Origin: Enterobacter sp. RHBSTW-00175
GTDB taxonomy: Bacteria > Pseudomonadota > Gammaproteobacteria > Enterobacterales > Enterobacteriaceae
DNA: 64,000 bases
Direction of reading: 5' to 3'
NCBI RefSeq assembly: GCF_013927005.1
Contig: NZ_CP055930.1
Span: 3,596,001 to 3,660,000 of the forward strand
The position numbers and the translations under genes are program-made. Below are positions 59,413 to 64,000 of this stretch, one piece after another (within the stretch, counting starts at the first letter, position 1; every line of letters begins with the position of its first letter). The notes below the pieces were generated by a model, which did no database searches, was not told the origin of the DNA, and was given only the letters and a program-made list of their open reading frames with translations.

Positions 59413-61590
59413 ATGGCTTTAACCGCTGCGCTAAAAGCGCAAATTGGCGCCTGGTATAAGGCGTTACAACAGCAGATCCCCGACTTTATCCCCCGAGCGC
59501 CGCAGCGGCAGATGATTGCTGACGTGGCAAAAACGCTCGCCGGGGACGACGGGCGACATCTGGCGATTGAAGCCCCCACGGGGGTCGGGAAAACTCTGTC
59601 GTACCTGATCCCCGGCATTGCCATCGCCCGTGAAGAACAAAAAACGCTGGTGGTCAGTACCGCCAACGTGGCGTTGCAGGATCAGATCTACAGCAAAGAT
59701 TTACCGCTGCTGCGCAAAATTATCCCGGATCTGCGCTTTACGGCGGCATTTGGGCGCGGGCGTTATGTTTGCCCGCGTAACCTGACGGCGCTTGCCAGCA
59801 GCGAGCCCACGCAGCAGGATCTGCTCGCATTTCTGGATGACGAGCTGACGCCAAACAACAAAGCCGAGCAGGATCAGTGTGCGAAGCTAAAAGCCTCTCT
59901 GGATAGCTATAAGTGGGACGGCCTGCGCGATCACACCGATCAGGCCATAGGCGATGACCTGTGGCGTCGGCTCAGTACTGATAAAGCCAGCTGTCTGAAC
60001 CGTAACTGCCACTACTACCGCGAATGCCCGTTTTTTGTCGCACGCCGTGAAATTCAGGAAGCAGAAGTGGTGGTGGCTAATCACGCGCTGGTGATGGCCG
60101 CACTGGAAAGCGAAGCGGTTCTGCCGGAACCGAAAAATTTGCTGCTGGTGCTGGATGAAGGCCACCATTTGCCAGATGTGGCGCGGGACGCGCTGGAAAT
60201 GAGCGCTGAGATCACTGCGCCGTGGTTTCGCTTGCAGCTGGATCTGTTCTGCAAACTGGTGGCGACGTGTATGGAGCAGTTCCGTCCTAAAACCACGCCA
60301 CCGCTGGCAGTGCCTGAGCGTCTGAGCGAACACTGCGAAGAGGCTTATAGCCTGATTGCCTCACTCAATAACATCCTCAATCTTTGGCTTCCGGCAACGC
60401 AGGAGGCTGAACATCGCTTTGCGATGGGCGAACTCCCGAATGAAGTGATGGCGATTTGTCAGCAACTGGCAAAGCATCTTGAAAAGCTGCGCGGGCTGGC
60501 GGAGATGTTTTTAAACGATCTCAGTGAGAAAACCGGTACGCATGATGTGGTGCGATTGCACCGCATCCTGCTCCAGATGAACCGCGCGCTGGGGATGTTT
60601 GAAGCACAAAGTAAGCTGTGGCGACTGGCCTCGATGGCGCAGGCCTCTGGCGCGCCGGTCACCAAATGGGCCACCCGTGAAGTGAAAGACGGCCAGGCAC
60701 ATCTGTTTTTCCACTGCGTGGGGATCCGCGTGGCCGATCAGCTGGAAAAACTTATCTGGCGTAGCGTGCCGCATGTGGTGGTGACGTCGGCCACGCTGCG
60801 TTCCCTGAACAGTTTTTCACGTTTGCAGGAAATGAGCGGCCTGAAAGAGAAAGCGGGCGATCGCTTCGTGGCGCTGGACTCGCCGTTTAACCACTGCGAG
60901 CAGGGGAAGCTTGTGATCCCGCGTATGAAGTATGAACCGCTTATCGACAACGAAGAGCAGCATATTGCCGAGATGGCCGCCTACTTCCGCGAGCAGGTTG
61001 AGAGCAAAAAACACTCCGGGATGCTGGTGCTGTTTGCCAGCGGGCGCGCGATGCAGCGCTTCCTGGAACATGTTACTGACCTGCGGTTGTTGCTGCTGGT
61101 GCAGGGCGATCAGCCGCGCTATCGGCTGGTGGAGCTGCACCGCAAACGCATCGACAACGGTGAACGCAGCGTGCTGGTTGGATTGCAGTCATTTGCAGAA
61201 GGGTTGGATCTGAAAGGGGACTACCTGACGCAGGTCCACATTCATAAAATTGCCTTCCCGCCTATCGATAGCCCGGTGGTGATCACCGAAGGCGAGTGGC
61301 TGAAAAGCCTGAATCGTTATCCGTTTGAAGTACAAAGCCTGCCTGCGGCATCGTTTAACCTGATTCAGCAAGTGGGGCGTTTGATTCGTAGCCACGGCTG
61401 CTGGGGCGAGATTGTCATTTATGACAAACGTCTGCTGACCAAGAACTACGGCCAGCGCTTACTGAACGCGCTGCCGGTGTTTCCGATTGAACAACCGGAC
61501 GTTCCGGAAGTGAAAAAAAGCCCGACAAAAGTGGCCGCCGGGCGTAAAAAAAGCATCCGTGCTAAGAGGCGCGGTCCTACTGGTAAGTAA
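59413..61590 (+). CDS. dinG: Damage-inducible ATP-dependent DNA helicase DinG
   Basis: 725 residues, XPD-like 5'-3' helicase. Walker A EAPTGVGKT (about 53-61); iron-sulphur Cys in RYVCPRN (about 120) and SCLNRNCHYYRECPF (about 194-205); motif II DEGHH (about 248); motif VI QQVGRLIRS (about 655). Unwinds R-loops and resolves replication-transcription conflicts. The basic C-terminal tail differs from E. coli. Its end overlaps the fimbrial gene by 14 bases, tail to tail. Confidence 0.97.
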   Translation: MALTAALKAQIGAWYKALQQQIPDFIPRAPQRQMIADVAKTLAGDDGRHLAIEAPTGVGKTLSYLIPGIAIAREEQKTLVVSTANVALQDQIYSKDLPLLRKIIPDLRFTAAFGRGRYVCPRNLTALASSEPTQQDLLAFLDDELTPNNKAEQDQCAKLKASLDSYKWDGLRDHTDQAIGDDLWRRLSTDKASCLNRNCHYYRECPFFVARREIQEAEVVVANHALVMAALESEAVLPEPKNLLLVLDEGHHLPDVARDALEMSAEITAPWFRLQLDLFCKLVATCMEQFRPKTTPPLAVPERLSEHCEEAYSLIASLNNILNLWLPATQEAEHRFAMGELPNEVMAICQQLAKHLEKLRGLAEMFLNDLSEKTGTHDVVRLHRILLQMNRALGMFEAQSKLWRLASMAQASGAPVTKWATREVKDGQAHLFFHCVGIRVADQLEKLIWRSVPHVVVTSATLRSLNSFSRLQEMSGLKEKAGDRFVALDSPFNHCEQGKLVIPRMKYEPLIDNEEQHIAEMAAYFREQVESKKHSGMLVLFASGRAMQRFLEHVTDLRLLLLVQGDQPRYRLVELHRKRIDNGERSVLVGLQSFAEGLDLKGDYLTQVHIHKIAFPPIDSPVVITEGEWLKSLNRYPFEVQSLPAASFNLIQQVGRLIRSHGCWGEIVIYDKRLLTKNYGQRLLNALPVFPIEQPDVPEVKKSPTKVAAGRKKSIRAKRRGPTGK

Positions 61591-62077
61591 AGGTGGCTTG
61601 CACAACGCTGCTGAAGGTGCCTGCCGCGACGGGCATTGAGGTCGCGTAATAGCGTGCCGCCATCGGAAAATCGGCCATGTGCGTGCTGGCATCAATGACC
61701 GCACTGAATCTGGCCTGGGGTGCAAGCACGATATAATCCAGACGATCGGCTAACTCTAATGCCATTCCTTTTGCGGTTCCGCTATTGGCGAACTTAAAGG
61801 GATGTATGGCATCGCGCTGACCATCAAGAGAGATAGTGGCAACCGCCAGCGTTGGCGGGCAATTTGTCAGTTTTAAATCAAAATCTTTCCACGGACCGGT
61901 ATCGCCGACATTCTTGAAATCAGTGGACACGGCCTGCCCCAGATCCACCACCATATTCTGGCTGGCACTGTCGACCTCGCAGGTCGTGTCGTAAATGTTG
62001 CCCTCGATATTCAGCGTAACGTCAGTCGCGCCCGCGGAGAGGCTCATCAACGCGAGTAAAAATAGTAACGTTCTCAT
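61577..62077 (-). CDS. Minor fimbrial subunit (pilin domain)
   Basis: 166 residues. Signal peptide to about residue 18 (cleavage after SAGA). Pilin fold: Cys pair about 36 residues apart (TTCEVD ... LTNCPP), conserved hydrophobic strands, and penultimate aromatic (ATFTYQ) used for donor-strand exchange. The second of two ATGs is chosen, 5 bases after GGAGG. An open frame reaching 62254 overlaps the upstream gene and is not used. Last gene of the fimbrial operon; not assignable to a named type. Confidence 0.82.
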   Translation of the reverse strand: MRTLLFLLALMSLSAGATDVTLNIEGNIYDTTCEVDSASQNMVVDLGQAVSTDFKNVGDTGPWKDFDLKLTNCPPTLAVATISLDGQRDAIHPFKFANSGTAKGMALELADRLDYIVLAPQARFSAVIDASTHMADFPMAARYYATSMPVAAGTFSSVVQATFTYQ

Positions 62078-62087
62078 CATCCCTCCA

Positions 62088-63077
62088 TTACTGGTATTCA
62101 AGATCGATTGTGGCAATCGTGTTAGCTTTACCCGCGGTAACGGTGGCGTCCGTCTGGTAATACTGTACGGCGAAGCGGATGACATCCGGAACGTTAGGTT
62201 CGGTTTTTCCACCGACCGGGATAGGGTAGTCGTATCTGAGATCGACACCGTCAAGCAGCATTCTCACACCAACGCCCGTAGCGCTGTCGTTGCCCGGGGT
62301 AAGGTTCAGGACATCATCAAACTGGCTATTAAGGCCATTCGCGCTGGTTACCGAGGCCGTGAGGTTGACCGCTTCCGTACAGGTGGCGTTGATATCGAAA
62401 TACTTCCACGCCGTATAGCTGCCCACGTGAGTAAATTGTGAAACCGGGAAGTCACCTAACGTCACCGTCAGGTTCAGAGGATCGATGGAGCAGGTTGCCG
62501 TTCTTTCGGAGAGCGTGGCGGAAAAGTTGCTTGTATTCTGCGAACCAGATATACCGGCAGATTTATAAACGCCAAATCCAAAGGACGTCAGGGTATTTGT
62601 CAGGGTCCCACTGCCAATATGTGTTGCTGTTTTGATGAGACGTTCGGTGTAGCTGAAAGATAACGTTTGGCCGCTATCACTGGTGACGGTTCCCAGTGGC
62701 GTTGAGGTTGAATCACACTCGTAGCCCATGCCACGAACGATCTGTCCGCTGCTGTTTAACAGTTCAATGCCGATACCGTCAATATTGGTGGAGTAAACGC
62801 CCGGCATGCCTCCCACTTCTGTACCCGTTCCGTAATAGCACGCGATAACGGTGTGACTCGCTAGCTTTCCGGTGCAACTGCCTGTCACGGTGTGCGTTTT
62901 TGCCGAACCCGGGATGACGCTGCCAACATCAAGGGTGGTAGGGACAGAAAGCGTACCGGCAGCAATAGTATAGGGCAGGTCTGGAGAATCACAGGTTGTC
63001 GCCGCATGAGCATGCGGCACCAGACAGGCGCTTGTGAGGAGGACAACCAGCGCAAAGGTATATTTAAACATGTTCAT
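62088..63077 (-). CDS. Two-domain fimbrial tip protein, putative adhesin
   Basis: 329 residues. Signal peptide to about residue 25 (cleavage after AHA). An N-terminal domain (about 26-185) with four Cys and Ser/Thr/Gly-rich strands resembles receptor-binding domains; a C-terminal pilin domain (about 186-329) has its Cys pair (TATCSIDP ... NATCTEAV) and ends IDLEYQ. Size and layout match FimH-like adhesins. Start chosen at MNMFKYTF for a clean signal peptide; a GTG nine codons upstream overlaps the usher. Confidence 0.78.
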   Translation of the reverse strand: MNMFKYTFALVVLLTSACLVPHAHAATTCDSPDLPYTIAAGTLSVPTTLDVGSVIPGSAKTHTVTGSCTGKLASHTVIACYYGTGTEVGGMPGVYSTNIDGIGIELLNSSGQIVRGMGYECDSTSTPLGTVTSDSGQTLSFSYTERLIKTATHIGSGTLTNTLTSFGFGVYKSAGISGSQNTSNFSATLSERTATCSIDPLNLTVTLGDFPVSQFTHVGSYTAWKYFDINATCTEAVNLTASVTSANGLNSQFDDVLNLTPGNDSATGVGVRMLLDGVDLRYDYPIPVGGKTEPNVPDVIRFAVQYYQTDATVTAGKANTIATIDLEYQ

Positions 63078-63094
63078 TTTTTTCTCGGAAAGGT

Positions 63095-64000
63095 TTATAC
63101 GCACTGCGCCGTGATGTTAATAACAGCACCGTTGTCTTTTGTTGGCAGGTGATAGGTTGCGGCGCAATGGCTGTCGGCAGTTTGTCCCCAGCTAACGTCA
63201 ACCGTGCCTTTTTCCTGCATGCCGGTCAGATAAACCTGCCCGCCATCGCCCACGATAAACTCGCCATCCTGATGAGCCTGAGATGCCGTTGCGCCGAACG
63301 GGATAGCGCTGCCATCAGCGCGTTTCAGCGTCATTAATACCCGGCTGCCAACGTGCGTTTCATAATGTGCGCGCACGATGGCGCCGCGCGTTGGCGTCAC
63401 GGTTTTGGCCGCCTGGTCAACATCCGCATTTCCCGGCAGCGTTTCGGTGTTGAGTGCAAGGGTGTTATGACGGTACGGCGACACGTACGGCACAATGGCA
63501 TAGCCGCGGAAATCGGTATTCACGCCGGTCTGATTGGTGATGTTGGTGTCGTCTGCACCCGGGGCTTCGACCAGCGCGGCCGTCTCGCCCATTGGCTGAC
63601 CCAGTGTGATGCCGTGCGCATGGGCGATCATACTTCCCTGCAACCCAACGTTAAGCTGTTGCTGCTGGTTATCCTGGGAATACCCGGCATTTACTTCACC
63701 GTAAGTACCTTTGTAATCTGCATTCAGGCTGGTGCTGTCGCCGCTGCTCTGACTGTGGCCTTGCTGAACACCCCAGCTCAGGTTATTGCCTGCAAGTGCG
63801 GTGCCGTTCAGACCCACGCTTTGGGTGGTATCGTGTTTTGTGCTGTTCAGGTTGTAGTTGACCCAGGTATTGCTGAGCCAGTGTTCGAGCGGGACAGAGA
63901 CGTTGAAAGCGATGTTTTGTTCGCTCGTTTTTTCGTTGTTATCGTCACCGCCATCACGCGTGTTTTTATCCAGTCCATAACTGAGCCCGTAGCTGATGCC
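63095..64000 (-). CDS. Fimbrial outer-membrane usher, C-terminal part
   Basis: The frame is open from the right edge to a stop at 63095: 301 codons of a protein usually over 800. The visible part covers the end of the beta-barrel (GISYGLSYGLD..., repeated NYNLNS-type strands), then the plug-distal C-terminal domains with GTVDVSWGQTADSHCAATYHL, whose Cys and closing TAQCV match FimD/PapC ushers. It exports and assembles the pilins encoded downstream. Chaperone and major pilin must lie beyond the window. Confidence 0.9.
   Translation of the reverse strand, partial: GISYGLSYGLDKNTRDGGDDNNEKTSEQNIAFNVSVPLEHWLSNTWVNYNLNSTKHDTTQSVGLNGTALAGNNLSWGVQQGHSQSSGDSTSLNADYKGTYGEVNAGYSQDNQQQQLNVGLQGSMIAHAHGITLGQPMGETAALVEAPGADDTNITNQTGVNTDFRGYAIVPYVSPYRHNTLALNTETLPGNADVDQAAKTVTPTRGAIVRAHYETHVGSRVLMTLKRADGSAIPFGATASQAHQDGEFIVGDGGQVYLTGMQEKGTVDVSWGQTADSHCAATYHLPTKDNGAVINITAQCV

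Overview
The window is a continuous piece of an enterobacterial chromosome. Gene order and protein sequences closely follow the cyd-tol-pal-gal-mod-bio-uvrB-moa-ybh-dinG stretch of Escherichia coli K-12. Three things point to a relative such as Enterobacter, Leclercia, Lelliottia, Klebsiella or Citrobacter rather than E. coli: a complete histidine-utilisation block (hutIGC-hutUH) between ybhC and ybhB, an extra ABC ATPase gene between bioD and uvrB, and a chaperone-usher fimbrial cluster after dinG. The species cannot be named from this sequence alone. No insertion sequence, prophage, plasmid gene or CRISPR array was seen.

Layout. 1-2.5 kb: cytochrome bd oxidase (cydA 3' part, cydB, cydX, ybgE). 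2.7-8.3 kb: the Tol-Pal envelope system (ybgC tolQRAB pal cpoB). 8.4-9.3 kb: a tRNA array (Lys-Val-Lys-Lys-Lys) with decayed tRNA 3' copies and a duplicated terminator. 9.4-12.2 kb: NAD and zinc genes (nadA, pnuC, zitB). 12.3-14.2 kb: aroG and gpmA. 14.4-18.8 kb: galETKM on the minus strand with both GalR operators. 18.9-24.2 kb: molybdate regulation and uptake (modF, modE, modABC) with acrZ. 24.2-27.6 kb: ybhA, pgl, ybhC. At 27.63 kb there is a near-perfect phage lambda attB-like site. 27.7-34.1 kb: hut, with two HutC-type operators and a NAC/CRP-type upstream region. 34.1-39.7 kb: ybhB, bioA and bioBFCD around a BirA operator. 39.7-41.1 kb: an orphan UrtE-like ATPase with a sigma-54 promoter and NtrC-type site, then the uvrB control region. 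41.1-43.1 kb: uvrB. 43.15-43.69 kb: a 535-bp fold-back element without a gene. 43.8-47.7 kb: ybhK and moaABCDE, with a ModE operator and a Moco riboswitch. 47.8-52.1 kb: ybhL, ybhN, clsB, ybhP, ybhQ. 52.0-57.7 kb: the cecR-ybhGFSR export operon. 57.9-61.6 kb: rhlE and dinG. 61.6-64 kb: 3' end of a fimbrial operon that runs off the window.

Several systems are linked through shared signals. ModE sites of the same design sit before modA (molybdate uptake) and moaA (molybdopterin synthesis). The same 10-bp HutC core sits at both hut promoters. Nitrogen-limitation signals appear twice: a NAC-type site before hutU, and a sigma-54/NtrC-type promoter before the UrtE-like gene. SOS (LexA-type) boxes precede uvrB and, more weakly, dinG.

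The least explained objects are the signature-less, NtrC-promoter-driven UrtE-like ATPase, the fold-back element downstream of uvrB, the lambda attB-like site abutting the hut block, and the tRNA-Lys-derived repeats. All family assignments rest on reading the protein sequences and on memory of known families; no database search was run.
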